NCBI RefSeq assembly: GCF_024168645.1
Contig: NZ_JALJWF010000001.1
Location: forward strand, 1,417,001-1,481,000
Reading direction: 5' to 3'
DNA length: 64,000 nucleotides
Source of the DNA: Pseudomonas sp. GGS8
GTDB lineage: Bacteria; Pseudomonadota; Gammaproteobacteria; Pseudomonadales; Pseudomonadaceae
The translations under genes and the position numbers were made by a program. This document shows, in pieces, positions 32,794 through 42,647 of the stretch; position 1 is the stretch's first letter, and every line of letters starts with the position of its first letter. The notes under the pieces were generated by a model. That model had not been told where the DNA came from. It worked only from the letters and a program-made list of their open reading frames with translations, and searched no databases.

Positions 32794-34394
32794 AGCTGCT
32801 TGCCGTCCGCCGTTTGTTGCGCATCCAGCGCGTCGTGATCCGCTACCGCCTCGATGACCTGCTGTTCGCCCTGCCATTGCCCTGGTTTCTGCTGGCGCTG
32901 CGCTATGCCTTGCCGTGGCGCTGGTTCCCGCGCAAGCCCCTGGACCTGAGCCGTGGCGCACGATTGCGCCTGGCGTTGCAGGACCTTGGGCCGATTTTCA
33001 TCAAGTTCGGCCAGATCCTTTCGACACGCCGCGACCTGCTGCCCGAAGACATCGCCGATGAGCTGATGATGTTGCAGGACCGCGTGCCGCCGTTCGACTC
33101 GCAAGTGTCGATCCGGCTGATCGAAGAGCAACTCGGCAAGAAGATCAGTGAAGTCTTCTCACGTTTCGACGTCGAACCGCTGGCCTCCGCCTCGGTGGCG
33201 CAGGTGCACGCTGCGCAGCTGAAAACCGGTGAAGAAGTGGTGGTCAAGGTGATCCGCCCGGGCCTGAAACCGGTGATTGCCCAGGACCTGGCATGGCTGT
33301 TCATTCTTGCCCGCGCTGCGGAAAAACTCTCCGCCGATGCCCGCTTGCTGCACCCGGTGGACGTGGTCAGCGACTACGAAAAAACCATCTACGACGAACT
33401 CGACCTGCTGCGCGAGGCGGCCAACGCCAGCCAGTTGAAACGCAACTTCGACGGTTCGCCGCTGCTGTATGTGCCGCAAGTCTATTGGGACTGGTGCCGA
33501 CCGAAAGTGCTGGTGATGGAGCGCATCTACGGGATTCAGGTCACCGACCTCGCGACCCTGGCCGATCAGCGCACCGACATGAAAATGCTCGCCGAGCGTG
33601 GTGTGGAGATCTTCTTCACCCAGGTATTCCGCGACAGCTTCTTCCACGCCGACATGCACCCCGGCAACATTTTCGTCAGCACCGTGCAGCCCTGGAGCCC
33701 GCAGTACATCGCCATCGACTGCGGCATCGTCGGCAGCCTGACCCCGGAAGACCAGGACTATCTGGCGCGCAACCTGTTCGCGTTCTTCAAACGTGATTAC
33801 CGGCGCGTCGCGCAGTTGCACATCGACTCGGGCTGGGTACCGGCGGAAACCAAACTCAACGAGTTCGAAGCGGCGATCCGCACCGTGTGCGAACCGATTT
33901 TCGAAAAACCGTTAAAAGATATTTCCTTCGGTCAGGTGCTGATGCGCCTGTTCCAGACCGCCCGACGCTTCAACATGGAAGTGCAGCCGCAGTTGGTCTT
34001 GCTGCAAAAAACCCTGTTGAACATCGAAGGCCTGGGCCGTCAGCTGTACCCGGACCTCGATCTGTGGAACACCGCCCAGCCGTTCCTCGAACGCTGGATG
34101 CGCGAGCGCGTCAGCCCCAAAGCCTTGCTGGGCAACGTGCAAAGCCAGTTCGAGCAAATCCCGCACCTGGCCAACATGGCCCGCGACCTGCTTGAGCGTG
34201 TGTCCCAACCTCCCGCCAACGACCCGACGCCGCCGTGGCACAGGCGCAAGGACGACGTGTTCCTGCGCCTGCTCGGTACCGCTCATCTGGCGGGTGGCAC
34301 GATACTCGCAGCCGGTGGCCCGTTACACGAACTGGGGCATTGGCCCGCCGGAATCATGGTGGCTATCGGCTTGTATCTGGTCGTTCGCCGATAG
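32790..34394 (+). CDS. ubiB: Ubiquinone biosynthesis ATPase/kinase-like protein UbiB
   Basis: 534 residues of the ABC1/ADCK family. The KxGQ motif ([10 protein letters not shown]) and the Ala-rich loop [10 protein letters not shown] are both present, as is the [10 protein letters not shown] catalytic loop with IDCGIVG. Two hydrophobic C-terminal segments anchor it in the inner membrane. It is the last gene of ubiEJB. Confidence 0.95.
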   Translation: MKLLAVRRLLRIQRVVIRYRLDDLLFALPLPWFLLALRYALPWRWFPRKPLDLSRGARLRLALQDLGPIFIKFGQILSTRRDLLPEDIADELMMLQDRVPPFDSQVSIRLIEEQLGKKISEVFSRFDVEPLASASVAQVHAAQLKTGEEVVVKVIRPGLKPVIAQDLAWLFILARAAEKLSADARLLHPVDVVSDYEKTIYDELDLLREAANASQLKRNFDGSPLLYVPQVYWDWCRPKVLVMERIYGIQVTDLATLADQRTDMKMLAERGVEIFFTQVFRDSFFHADMHPGNIFVSTVQPWSPQYIAIDCGIVGSLTPEDQDYLARNLFAFFKRDYRRVAQLHIDSGWVPAETKLNEFEAAIRTVCEPIFEKPLKDISFGQVLMRLFQTARRFNMEVQPQLVLLQKTLLNIEGLGRQLYPDLDLWNTAQPFLERWMRERVSPKALLGNVQSQFEQIPHLANMARDLLERVSQPPANDPTPPWHRRKDDVFLRLLGTAHLAGGTILAAGGPLHELGHWPAGIMVAIGLYLVVRR

Positions 34395-34473
34395 CCAGTT
34401 GGATCATCGGCTGGCACACTGTTTGAACGCCTGGGCTCAGCTATAGAAGTAGAGCCCGCTGTCGGAGTCGAAG

Positions 34474-34875
34474 ATGAAAAACTGGCTGGACGAGATCAAG
34501 TGGGACGCCGATGGACTGGTGCCGGCGATTGCCCAGGATCACAAGACCGGACGCGTCCTGATGATGGCCTGGATGAACCGCGAAGCACTGCAATTGACCG
34601 CCGCCGAGAACCGTGCCATTTACTGGTCACGTTCCCGTGGCAAGCTGTGGCGCAAGGGCGAAGAGTCCGGCCACGTGCAAACCCTGCATGAGATGCGCCT
34701 GGACTGTGACGCTGACGTGATCATCCTGATGGTCGAGCAGATCGGCGACATCGCCTGCCATACCGGCCGTCAGAGCTGCTTCTACCGAGTCTTCGAAAAC
34801 GGCGACTGGAAAACCGTCGACCCGGTTCTCAAAGACCCGCACGCTATCTACTGCGCAGGACATACTCATGAGTGA
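34474..34875 (+). CDS. hisI: Phosphoribosyl-AMP cyclohydrolase
   Basis: 133 residues. It hydrolyses the adenine ring of PR-AMP in histidine biosynthesis. It contains [23 protein letters not shown], the metal-binding LDCDADVIL and the second Cys group [10 protein letters not shown]. It is a separate gene rather than a HisIE fusion and overlaps hisE by 8 nt. Confidence 0.95.
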   Translation: MKNWLDEIKWDADGLVPAIAQDHKTGRVLMMAWMNREALQLTAAENRAIYWSRSRGKLWRKGEESGHVQTLHEMRLDCDADVIILMVEQIGDIACHTGRQSCFYRVFENGDWKTVDPVLKDPHAIYCAGHTHE

Positions 34876-35200
34876 CACTTTGACCCGTCTGGCCCAGGTG
34901 CTGGAAGAGCGCAAAGGCGCCGCCGCCGACAGCTCGTACGTCGCCAGCCTGTACCACAAAGGATTGAACAAAATTCTGGAAAAAGTCGGCGAAGAGTCGG
35001 TCGAAACCATTATTGCCGCCAAGGATGCCGCCATCAGCGGTGACTGCAGCGATGTGATCTACGAGACCGCCGACCTGTGGTTCCATAGCATGGTCATGCT
35101 TGCCCAGTTGGGGCAACATCCACAGGCTGTGCTCGATGAACTGGACCGTCGCTTCGGTCTGTCCGGACACGCCGAGAAAGCCTCGCGTCCGTCCGCCTGA
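34868..35200 (+). CDS. hisE: Phosphoribosyl-ATP pyrophosphatase
   Basis: 110 residues. It converts PR-ATP to PR-AMP, the step before HisI. The MazG-like helical motif [20 protein letters not shown] is followed by [17 protein letters not shown]. It overlaps hisI and lies 22 nt upstream of tatA. Confidence 0.95.
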   Translation: MSDTLTRLAQVLEERKGAAADSSYVASLYHKGLNKILEKVGEESVETIIAAKDAAISGDCSDVIYETADLWFHSMVMLAQLGQHPQAVLDELDRRFGLSGHAEKASRPSA

Positions 35201-35222
35201 ATAATTATTAGAGGAACGCAAC

Positions 35223-35501
35223 ATGGGCATTTTTGACTGGAAACACTGGATCGTCATCCTGGTTGTCGTGGTGCTGGTGTTCGGCACCAAGAAACTGAAA
35301 AACCTCGGCACTGACGTGGGCGAGTCGATCAAGGGCTTTCGCAAGGCCATGAACGACGAAGAGAAACCGGCCGACCCGACTGCGACTCCGGCCCAACCGG
35401 TTCCGCCGACCCAGCCACAGGCCACAACGTCTGTGAACCCGCCGCACACCATCGATGTGCAGGCGCAAAAAGTCGAAGAGCCGATCCGCAAAGACTCGTG
35501 A
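35223..35501 (+). CDS. tatA: Twin-arginine translocase subunit TatA
   Basis: 92 residues. An N-terminal membrane helix ([18 protein letters not shown]) with the FGxKKL hinge is followed by an amphipathic helix ([13 protein letters not shown]) and a Pro/Thr-rich tail. It forms the size-adjusting Tat pore. Strong site AGAGGAA. Confidence 0.95.
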   Translation: MGIFDWKHWIVILVVVVLVFGTKKLKNLGTDVGESIKGFRKAMNDEEKPADPTATPAQPVPPTQPQATTSVNPPHTIDVQAQKVEEPIRKDS

Positions 35502-35511
35502 GCACTGACTA

Positions 35512-35964
35512 ATGTTTGGTATCAGCTTCTCTGAACTGCTGCTCGTCGGCCTCGTCGCCCTACTGGTGCTGGGCCCCGAGCGCCTGCCGGGCGCTGCGCG
35601 CACCGCTGGCCTGTGGGTCGGGCGGCTGAAGCGCAGCTTCAACGCGATCAAACAGGAAGTTGAGCGTGAAATCGGTGCCGACGAGATTCGCCGGCAACTG
35701 CACAACGAGCACATTCTGTCCCTGGAGCAGGAGGCGCGGAAGATTTTCACGCCGACTCAGCAGGAGACGACGCCGGTTGAACCTGAGGCGACGCAGACGA
35801 TTCATGCGCCGGTCGCCGAGGCTGCGCCGGTCACTGCACCGACGGAAACCGCAAAAGCAGCTGAAGCGGCAGCGGTTATCGCGCCGGTCGAACCCGTTCC
35901 TCCTGCGGCGGCGTCGACAGCCCCCGCCCCTCATGACCCAACATTGCCGCCGCGAGCCCCATGA
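35512..35964 (+). CDS. tatB: Twin-arginine translocase subunit TatB
   Basis: 150 residues. The helix [20 protein letters not shown] is followed by the typical [20 protein letters not shown] and an Ala/Pro/Glu-rich tail. TatB with TatC forms the receptor for twin-arginine signal peptides. Its stop overlaps tatC by 4 nt. Confidence 0.95.
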   Translation: MFGISFSELLLVGLVALLVLGPERLPGAARTAGLWVGRLKRSFNAIKQEVEREIGADEIRRQLHNEHILSLEQEARKIFTPTQQETTPVEPEATQTIHAPVAEAAPVTAPTETAKAAEAAAVIAPVEPVPPAAASTAPAPHDPTLPPRAP

Positions 35965-36755
35965 GCGATCTCCCCGAAAACGACCAGCACATGCCACTGG
36001 TCTCGCACCTCACCGAGTTGCGCACCCGTCTGCTGCGCTGTGTAGCGGCGATTTTCATTATCTTCGCCGGGTTGTTTGCCTTCACCCAGCAGATTTACAC
36101 CTTCGTCTCCACGCCGCTACGCCAATACCTGCCGGCTGGCGCGACGATGATCGCAACCGACGTGTCTTCGCCGTTCCTCACGCCGCTGAAGCTGACCATG
36201 ATGGTCTCGCTGTTCCTGGCAATCCCGGTGATCCTGCATCAGATCTGGGGGTTCATCGCGCCTGGCCTGTACAAGCATGAGAAGCGCATCGCAGTGCCGT
36301 TGCTGGTCTCCAGCATCCTGCTGTTCTACACCGGCATGGCCTTCGCCTATTTCCTGGTGTTCCCGCTGATCTTCAAGTTCTTCGCTGCTGCCACCCCGGC
36401 CGGCGTGGAAATGATGACCGACATCACCAGCTACCTCGATTTCGTCATGACACTGTTCTTCGCCTTCGGTGTGGCGTTCGAAATCCCGGTGGCCGTGGTG
36501 CTGCTGGTGTGGATCGGCGTGGTCAACGTCGCCTACCTGAAGAAAATCCGCCCGTACGTGGTCATCGGCTGCTTCGTGGTCGGCATGATCCTGACACCGC
36601 CGGACATCTTCTCGCAGACGCTGTTGGCCGTACCGATGTGGTTGCTGTTCGAGATCGGTGTCCTGTTCGGCAGCCTGATCAGCAAACGCAGTGAGCACCC
36701 GGACGAAAAACCGGCTGACGATCACAACGACCAGCCGCCAGCGACCCAAGCGTGA
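35961..36755 (+). CDS. tatC: Twin-arginine translocase subunit TatC
   Basis: 264 residues with six membrane helices. It has the conserved N-terminal [12 protein letters not shown], the FxxxPLIFKFF stretch and the [20 protein letters not shown]-terminal signature. A charged tail ends the protein. It overlaps rsmE (GTGA). Confidence 0.96.
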   Translation: MSDLPENDQHMPLVSHLTELRTRLLRCVAAIFIIFAGLFAFTQQIYTFVSTPLRQYLPAGATMIATDVSSPFLTPLKLTMMVSLFLAIPVILHQIWGFIAPGLYKHEKRIAVPLLVSSILLFYTGMAFAYFLVFPLIFKFFAAATPAGVEMMTDITSYLDFVMTLFFAFGVAFEIPVAVVLLVWIGVVNVAYLKKIRPYVVIGCFVVGMILTPPDIFSQTLLAVPMWLLFEIGVLFGSLISKRSEHPDEKPADDHNDQPPATQA

Positions 36756-37459
36756 ACCTGCTGCTCCTCGAGGAGGCCGATTTCATTGCGGCCGACCGGG
36801 CGATCCTGCGCGATCGCCGCTTGACCCATATGCAGGAAGTCCATCGCTGTGAAGTGGGTGACAGCATGCGCGTCGGGCGTATCGGCGGGCTGATGGGTGC
36901 CGCCGAAGTACTGCGCCTGGACGCCGACGAAGCCGAATTGCGCGTCACCCTCGATCAACCGCCGCCGACCAAGCTGCCACTGACCCTGGTACTGGCCTTG
37001 CCACGCCCGAAAATGCTCCGCAGGGTGTTCCAGACCGTGGCCGCCATGGGTGTGCCGCGCATCGTGCTGGTGAACAGCTATCGCGTCGAGAAGAGCTTCT
37101 GGCAAACCCCGTTCCTCGAACCTGAGGCGATTCGCGAGCAGTTGATCCTGGGGCTTGAACAAGCCCGGGACAGCGTGCTGCCGGAAGTCGTCATCGAGAA
37201 GCGCTTCAAACCTTTTGTCGAAGATCGCCTGCCAGCGATCACCGAAGGCACCCTCGGTCTCGTCGGCCATCCCGGCCACTATCCGCCCTGCCCCCGTGGC
37301 CTGGACGAGCCGGTAACGCTGGCCATCGGCCCCGAAGGTGGCTGGATTCCTTACGAAATTGACCTGCTGGCCAAGGCCGGCCTGCAACCGGTGCAGCTTG
37401 GCGAGCGCATCCTGCGGGTCGAAACCGCCGTCACTGCGTTGCTCGCACGCCTCTTCTAA
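36752..37459 (+). CDS. rsmE: 16S rRNA (uracil-1498-N3)-methyltransferase
   Basis: 235 residues from a GTG that overlaps the tatC stop. SPOUT-fold methyltransferase. It has an N-terminal PUA-like domain, and the C-terminal knot signature [15 protein letters not shown] and [11 protein letters not shown]. Coupled to tatABC only by position. Confidence 0.93.
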   Translation: MNLLLLEEADFIAADRAILRDRRLTHMQEVHRCEVGDSMRVGRIGGLMGAAEVLRLDADEAELRVTLDQPPPTKLPLTLVLALPRPKMLRRVFQTVAAMGVPRIVLVNSYRVEKSFWQTPFLEPEAIREQLILGLEQARDSVLPEVVIEKRFKPFVEDRLPAITEGTLGLVGHPGHYPPCPRGLDEPVTLAIGPEGGWIPYEIDLLAKAGLQPVQLGERILRVETAVTALLARLF

Positions 37460-37475
37460 CCCCAGACACTTACCT

Positions 37476-37611
37476 TGTGGCGAGGGAGCTTGTCGGATCG
37501 CCGCACCGTCCCGCTCGGCTGCGAAGCAGTCGTAAATCCGGTGAATGCGGTCTTGCTGGAAAAAAGCGGTGGCCGCTTCGCGCCCAAGCGGAAGCAAGCT
37601 CCCTCGCCACA
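37476..37611. repeat. Long inverted repeat, TGTGGCGAGG family, copy 2
   Basis: Ends TGTGGCGAGG and CCTCGCCACA; contains the same CTCGGCTGCGAAGCAGTCG block as copies 1 and 3. It also carries TCGGATCGCCGCACCG, an insert shared (with changes) only with copy 3. It fills most of the rsmE-chemoreceptor gap. Confidence 0.85.
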
Positions 37612-37694
37612 AGTGTTTACTCGCCTACAGAAGCTCGTCTGCCTGCCGATACAGTCCCCATAAAACCGATTAATGGTCCGAGGGGAGTAGCAGC

Positions 37695-39611
37695 ATGTAC
37701 CGTTGGCTAGCCGAGAAACTGGGAAATGTAAGCGTCAATCGCAAGTTGAGTGTCGGCTTTGGCCTCGTGCTGCTCATGACTCTGCTGATCACCTTCACTG
37801 GCTGGAATAGCCTGGGCAGTGTGATCAGTCGCGCAGACAAGCAGAGTTACATCTCCAATCTCAACGAGTTGGGCAAGGATTTGCGAACTGCCCGTCTCGA
37901 CTACGAAATGCGCCGTGGCGAACAAGGTCCAGCAGCCGTCAGCGAACTCGTGGGCAAGCTCGATGATGGCATACAGGTTGCTCTCAAAATGTTTGTGCTC
38001 CCCGCGAGCAAGGAAATACTCAGTCAACAACTGGCCGCCCTCGGTGAGTACAAACGCGCCTTTGCCGACATGAATCAGGCGACACAGAACCGTGAATCGG
38101 CCCGATCCAAGCTCGGCGCCACCGCCGACAACGCTGTGGCCAAGGTGACAGAAGTCGAAAAGTCCTTGCTGCAAGGCGACAGCGTCACTCAATTCAACAG
38201 CGTGGTCGAGCTGAGCAAACTGCTCCAGCAAGCACGCTTCCAGGTTCGCGGTTATACCTACAGCGGCAAGGCCGAAGCCGAGCAACCCGCGCTGGATGCC
38301 ATCGACAACGCCCTGAAGAACCTTGAAAGCCTTCCGGGCAAACTGCCGGAACAACACACCGCCAACCTGCAACAAGCCACCGAATCGCTCAAGGGCTACC
38401 GCGTCGCAGTCAGCCAGTTCCGCGACGCGCAGGTGGCCAGCGCCGCCGCCCTCAAGAAGATGGTGGATCAAGAGATCCACTTGAATGACCTGAGTGCACA
38501 ACTGACCCGCACGCAAACCGACAAGCGTGACCAAGAGACGGCCCAAGCGAAAAGCACGCTGATCATCGTGACCGTCCTGGCGTTAGCATTTGGCTTGCTC
38601 GCCGCCTGGGTCATCACGCGGCAGATCGTTGTTCCACTGCAACAGACGTTGGTAGCAGTGGAGCGTGTTGCCTCGGGCGATTTGAGCCATAACCTTGAGG
38701 TCACTCGCCACGACGAGCTGGGTCAATTACAAAGCACCCTGCAGCGGATGGTCGTCAGCCTGCGGGAGCTGATCGGCGGCATCAGTGACGGCGTGACCCA
38801 AATCGCCAGCGCCGCTGAAGAACTGTCTGCCGTCACCGAGCAGACCAGCGCCGGGGTCAACAGTCAGAAGGTTGAAACCGATCAAGTGGCCACCGCCATG
38901 CACGAAATGACCGCCACCGTGCAGGAAGTCGCGCGCAACGCCGAGGAAGCATCCGAAGCCGCCGTCGCCGCTGACCAGCAGGCCCGCGAGGGTGACAGGG
39001 TGGTCGGTGAAGCCATCGCCCAGATCGAGCGCCTGGCCCTCGAAGTCGGCAACTCCACTGCCGCCATGGGCGACCTGAAGCGCGAAAGCGACAAGATCGG
39101 CAGCGTGCTCGACGTGATCAAATCCGTGGCCCAGCAAACCAACCTGCTGGCGCTCAACGCCGCCATCGAGGCCGCCCGTGCCGGTGAGGCCGGGCGTGGC
39201 TTTGCGGTGGTCGCCGATGAAGTCCGCAGCCTGGCCCAGCGCACCCAGAAGTCCACCGAAGAAATCGAAGAGCTGATCGTCGGCCTACAAAGCGGCACTC
39301 AGCAAGTGGCGACGATCATGGACAACAGCCGCAGCCTGACCGACAGCAGCGTCGAACTGACCCGCCGTGCCGGTAGCTCACTGGAAAACATCACCCGTAC
39401 CGTGTCGGCCATCCAGTCGATGAACCAGCAGATCGCCGCTGCCGCCGAGCAACAGAGCTCAGTGGCCGAAGAGATCAACCGCAGCGTGCTGAACGTGCGT
39501 GACGTGTCCGAGCAGACCTCGGCCGCCAGCGAAGAAACCGCGGCCTCCAGCGTCGAGCTGGCGCGGTTGGGGACGCATCTTCAGATGCTGGTGGGCAAGT
39601 TCAAGGTTTGA
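37695..39611 (+). CDS. Methyl-accepting chemotaxis protein with HBM sensor domain
   Basis: 638 residues. TM1 is at about 22-42 and a large all-helical periplasmic domain of some 250 residues follows (helical bimodular, HBM type). TM2 is at about 290-312 ([19 protein letters not shown]). HAMP and the signalling hairpin tip [20 protein letters not shown] come next. No CheR pentapeptide is at the C-terminus (ends VGKFKV). Position after tat-rsmE corresponds to the receptors called McpK in P. aeruginosa and McpQ in P. putida, which sense TCA-cycle intermediates; the ligand here is inferred. Ribosome site GAGGGGAG. Confidence 0.9.
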   Translation: MYRWLAEKLGNVSVNRKLSVGFGLVLLMTLLITFTGWNSLGSVISRADKQSYISNLNELGKDLRTARLDYEMRRGEQGPAAVSELVGKLDDGIQVALKMFVLPASKEILSQQLAALGEYKRAFADMNQATQNRESARSKLGATADNAVAKVTEVEKSLLQGDSVTQFNSVVELSKLLQQARFQVRGYTYSGKAEAEQPALDAIDNALKNLESLPGKLPEQHTANLQQATESLKGYRVAVSQFRDAQVASAAALKKMVDQEIHLNDLSAQLTRTQTDKRDQETAQAKSTLIIVTVLALAFGLLAAWVITRQIVVPLQQTLVAVERVASGDLSHNLEVTRHDELGQLQSTLQRMVVSLRELIGGISDGVTQIASAAEELSAVTEQTSAGVNSQKVETDQVATAMHEMTATVQEVARNAEEASEAAVAADQQAREGDRVVGEAIAQIERLALEVGNSTAAMGDLKRESDKIGSVLDVIKSVAQQTNLLALNAAIEAARAGEAGRGFAVVADEVRSLAQRTQKSTEEIEELIVGLQSGTQQVATIMDNSRSLTDSSVELTRRAGSSLENITRTVSAIQSMNQQIAAAAEQQSSVAEEINRSVLNVRDVSEQTSAASEETAASSVELARLGTHLQMLVGKFKV

Positions 39612-39654
39612 GGTGATGCAGTGATTTCGGTTCACTCAGAACCGAGGTGATGCC

Positions 39655-39744
39655 TTCGCGGGCAAGCCCGCTCCCACAGGGTTCAGCGGTGTTACGCACA
39701 TCGCATGAACACCGAAAATACTGTGGGAGCGGGCTTGCCCGCGA
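39655..39744. repeat. REP doublet (REPIN) between chemoreceptor and ABC ATPase genes
   Basis: Units 39655-39681 and 39722-39744, core GCGGGCTTGCCCGC, between convergent genes. Confidence 0.9.
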
Positions 39745-39767
39745 TGGCGGTCGTAAGGTCGCCGCCG

Positions 39768-40502
39768 TTAGAGAACCTGACGCAAAAACGCCTGCGCACG
39801 CGGATCTTTCGGCGCATCGAAGAACTCGGCCGGTGAGGCGTCTTCCAACAATTTGCCTTGATCGAAGAACAGCACCCGATCCGCCACTTCCCGGGCGAAG
39901 CCCATTTCGTGGGTGACGCAAACCATGGTCATACCTTCCACGGCCAGGGTCTTCATCACATCCAACACTTCACCGACCATTTCCGGGTCGAGCGCCGACG
40001 TCGGCTCATCGAACAGCATCACCTTGGGCTCCATCGCCAATGCCCGGGCGATGGCCACGCGCTGTTGCTGACCACCGGACAGGCGCGATGGAAACTCGTG
40101 GGCCTTCTGAGCGATACCGACCTTTTCCAGCAACACCATGGCCTTGGCCTCGCGCTCCTTCTTGCCGCGCTTGCGCACGACTTTCTGAGCCAGACAGAGG
40201 TTCTCCAGCACGGTCATGTGCGGGAACAGGTTGAAATGCTGGAACACCATGCCGACTTCGCGGCGGTAGGCGTTGACGTCGGTTTTCGGGTCGGCCAGTT
40301 GCAGACCGTCGATGCTCACCGAGCCGGAATCGAATTCTTCCAGGCCATTCAGACAGCGCAGAAAGGTCGATTTGCCGGAACCGGACGGGCCGATCACCAC
40401 CAACACTTCGCCTTTCGCCACTTGGGTGGAGACGTTATCCACCGCGCGAACCACCTGGCCGCGGGTGTCGAAGACTTTTATCAGATCGCGGACTTCAATC
40501 AC
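39768..40502 (-). CDS. Polar amino acid ABC transporter, ATP-binding protein
   Basis: 244 residues from the GTG at 40502 ([15 protein letters not shown]), which has GGAGG about 10 nt upstream. An in-frame TTG at 40523 would add seven residues. It has Walker [11 protein letters not shown]-loop FQHFNLFPH, signature LSGGQQQR, and Walker [12 protein letters not shown]. It belongs to the GlnQ/HisP group. It overlaps the permease gene by 8 nt. Confidence 0.9.
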   Translation of the reverse strand: MIEVRDLIKVFDTRGQVVRAVDNVSTQVAKGEVLVVIGPSGSGKSTFLRCLNGLEEFDSGSVSIDGLQLADPKTDVNAYRREVGMVFQHFNLFPHMTVLENLCLAQKVVRKRGKKEREAKAMVLLEKVGIAQKAHEFPSRLSGGQQQRVAIARALAMEPKVMLFDEPTSALDPEMVGEVLDVMKTLAVEGMTMVCVTHEMGFAREVADRVLFFDQGKLLEDASPAEFFDAPKDPRAQAFLRQVL

Positions 40503-41454
40503 TTTGCGCGAGCCTCCGCTCAAGCCGACTGGCGATTTTCGACAGCGGCAGGTTGATCAACAGGTACAGCCCGGCCACGCAGAACAGGATTTCGAACGGC
40601 GAGAACGAAGTGGTGATGACTTCGCGACCGCTTTTCAACAGTTCGGTAATTGCGATCACCGACACCAGCGAGGTGTCCTTGACCAGACTGATGAACTGTC
40701 CCGCCAGCGGCGGCAATACGCGCTTGAACGCTTGCGGCAGCACCACGTGGCGCATCGACTGGCCACCGCTCAAACCGAGGGAGCGCGCCGCTTCGTTCTG
40801 ACCACGGGCAATGGACTGCACGCCAGACCGGATGATCTCCGCCACGTAAGCACCGGTGAACAGCGACAACGCCGCGATTCCGGCGAACTCCCGGGAGAGG
40901 TTCATCACGGTGCCGATGAAGAAGTAGAAAATGAAAATCTGAACCAGCAGCGGCGTACCGCGCACCAGCTCGACGTAGATCGTCGACAGGTCGCGCAGGG
41001 TCGGGTTTTTCGACAGGCGGCACAGCCCGGTGGCCAAGCCGATCAGCAGACCAAGCACGCCAGACACCAGGGACAACCATAACGTGGTCCAGAGGCCCCA
41101 TAGCAGCGGGCCGGCGGCCCAATGCCGGGTCACACCGATCACATCGCCCTCGGCCACATCATCGCCTTGCGCGACTTGCAGGCTGTTGTCGTCGACCGTC
41201 AGGTGCTGCTCATCCCCGGCATCATTGCGCAGGGTGACTTCAGCCTTGTCGCCCTTGCGTACCAACTCACTGACGGTGGAGATGTCGGCCGCGCGCAGGG
41301 ACTCTTCGGCGTGGTAGGCGAAGTACTGTGGCACGCGGTTCCAGCGCCATTCGTAGGACATCAGCGAGGTGGCGTAATACAACGCGCCAGCCAGGCCGAT
41401 CAGCACCAGCACGGTTAATACGTGCCAGGGCCATTGGGCTTTTTTCTGTTTCAT
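40495..41454 (-). CDS. Polar amino acid ABC transporter, permease
   Basis: 319 residues from ATG 41454 ([20 protein letters not shown]). The first helix is followed by a roughly 90-residue soluble loop ([20 protein letters not shown]...), which is unusual for the compact HisM/GlnP type. The standard BPD domain follows, with [20 protein letters not shown] as EAA motif. Substrate unknown. Confidence 0.9.
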   Translation of the reverse strand: MKQKKAQWPWHVLTVLVLIGLAGALYYATSLMSYEWRWNRVPQYFAYHAEESLRAADISTVSELVRKGDKAEVTLRNDAGDEQHLTVDDNSLQVAQGDDVAEGDVIGVTRHWAAGPLLWGLWTTLWLSLVSGVLGLLIGLATGLCRLSKNPTLRDLSTIYVELVRGTPLLVQIFIFYFFIGTVMNLSREFAGIAALSLFTGAYVAEIIRSGVQSIARGQNEAARSLGLSGGQSMRHVVLPQAFKRVLPPLAGQFISLVKDTSLVSVIAITELLKSGREVITTSFSPFEILFCVAGLYLLINLPLSKIASRLERRLAQSD

Positions 41455-41491
41455 TGCAGGTTCCGGGATTTGTATTGCCTGGGAGGCCGCC

Positions 41492-41580
41492 TTCGCGGGC
41501 AAGCCCGCTCCCACAGGGTCCGCGCCGGACACAAAAATTGTGTTCAGTCAGATCAACTGTGGGAGCGGGCTTGCCCGCGA
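41492..41580. repeat. REP doublet (REPIN) inside the ABC transporter operon
   Basis: Units 41492-41518 and 41558-41580 between the binding-protein and permease genes. This place favours unequal mRNA stability, with more binding protein than permease. Confidence 0.9.
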
Positions 41581-41621
41581 ATGGAGCGACGCGGTCTATG
41601 CGACCGGTCGCCTGCTCAGCC

Positions 41622-42419
41622 TTATTCCATGTCCTTGAGCCAAGCGGCGTCTTTAAACCACTTGTCATGGATGCGATCGTAGGTGCCGTCTTCGTGGATC
41701 TGGTGCAGGAAGTTGTTGATGAAGTTGAGGCTGTCGTAATCGCCTTTTTTCAGGCCGAAAGCCAGGGGCTCATAGGTGAACGGCTTGTCGAGAAACACCA
41801 GTTTGCCATTGCCGACCTTGTTCACCGCCACGACGTTGTAAGGCGCGTCGTAGATGAAGGCGTCGGCCTTGCCGTTGACCACGTCGAGCACCGCTTCCTG
41901 TTCGTTGTCGTAGCCGTGGTACTTGGCTTTGGAAATGAGTTTTTTGGCGACCATCTCGCCAGTGGTGCCGAGCTTGGAGGTGATGCGGTAGTCGGCGGTG
42001 TTCAGGTCTTTATAGGATTTGATGGTGCCTTCCAGCTCCTTGCGGATCAGCAGCGTCTGGCCGACCACAATGAAGGGTTCGCTGAAGTTCAGCCGCAGGT
42101 TACGTTCCTGGGTCAGGGTCATGCCGCTGCCGATCATGTCGAACTTGTCGGTCAGCAGGGCCGGGATGATGCCGTCGTAGCCGGTGGAAACCATTTCCAG
42201 CTTGACGCCCATGGCCTTGGCCATAGCTTTGAGGATGTCGACTTCGAAGCCGATGATCTCGCCGCGCTTGTTGGTCATTTCGAACGGCATATAGGTCGGG
42301 TCCATGCCGACTTTCAGCGTGCCGCGCTTGACCGCGTCATCGATGGCACCGGCCTGCGCCGCGTTGACTGCAACCAATGCCGTGACGCCGACCAGCAGCA
42401 TCGACAGATACTTCTTCAT
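41622..42419 (-). CDS. Amino acid ABC transporter, periplasmic binding protein
   Basis: 265 residues from ATG 42419 (MKKYLSMLLVGVTALVAVNA, signal peptide ending AQA). SBP family 3: DPTYMPFEMTNKRGEIIGFE and DMIGSGMTLTQERNLRLNFS. It is the first gene of the three. The ligand cannot be read from the sequence; a polar or acidic amino acid is likely. Confidence 0.92.
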   Translation of the reverse strand: MKKYLSMLLVGVTALVAVNAAQAGAIDDAVKRGTLKVGMDPTYMPFEMTNKRGEIIGFEVDILKAMAKAMGVKLEMVSTGYDGIIPALLTDKFDMIGSGMTLTQERNLRLNFSEPFIVVGQTLLIRKELEGTIKSYKDLNTADYRITSKLGTTGEMVAKKLISKAKYHGYDNEQEAVLDVVNGKADAFIYDAPYNVVAVNKVGNGKLVFLDKPFTYEPLAFGLKKGDYDSLNFINNFLHQIHEDGTYDRIHDKWFKDAAWLKDME

Positions 42420-42617
42420 CTTCAAGCCCCCAAAACCATCGCATTGTGAGGCACGCAAACCGCAGATTTCCTGTAGGAAACCGGCAGATACGAACAGAAA
42501 GCTGTCCGGGCGCACCAATTCGGGGACGGATGCTAACGCACTTGTTCGTTTGCACAAGGGGTAGAGGGGGATTTGTTTGATCGCTCCCACGCAGAACACG
42601 GGAATGATCATCAGCAC

Positions 42618-42645
42618 AAAAAAACCCCGCTTTCGCGGGGTTTTT
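42618..42645 (-). terminator. Terminator after opgGH
   Basis: Stem ACCCCGC/GCGGGGT with loop TTTC and seven T on the minus strand, directly after the opgH stop. The complement also has T after the hairpin, so it may act both ways. Confidence 0.88.
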
Positions 42646-42647
42646 CA

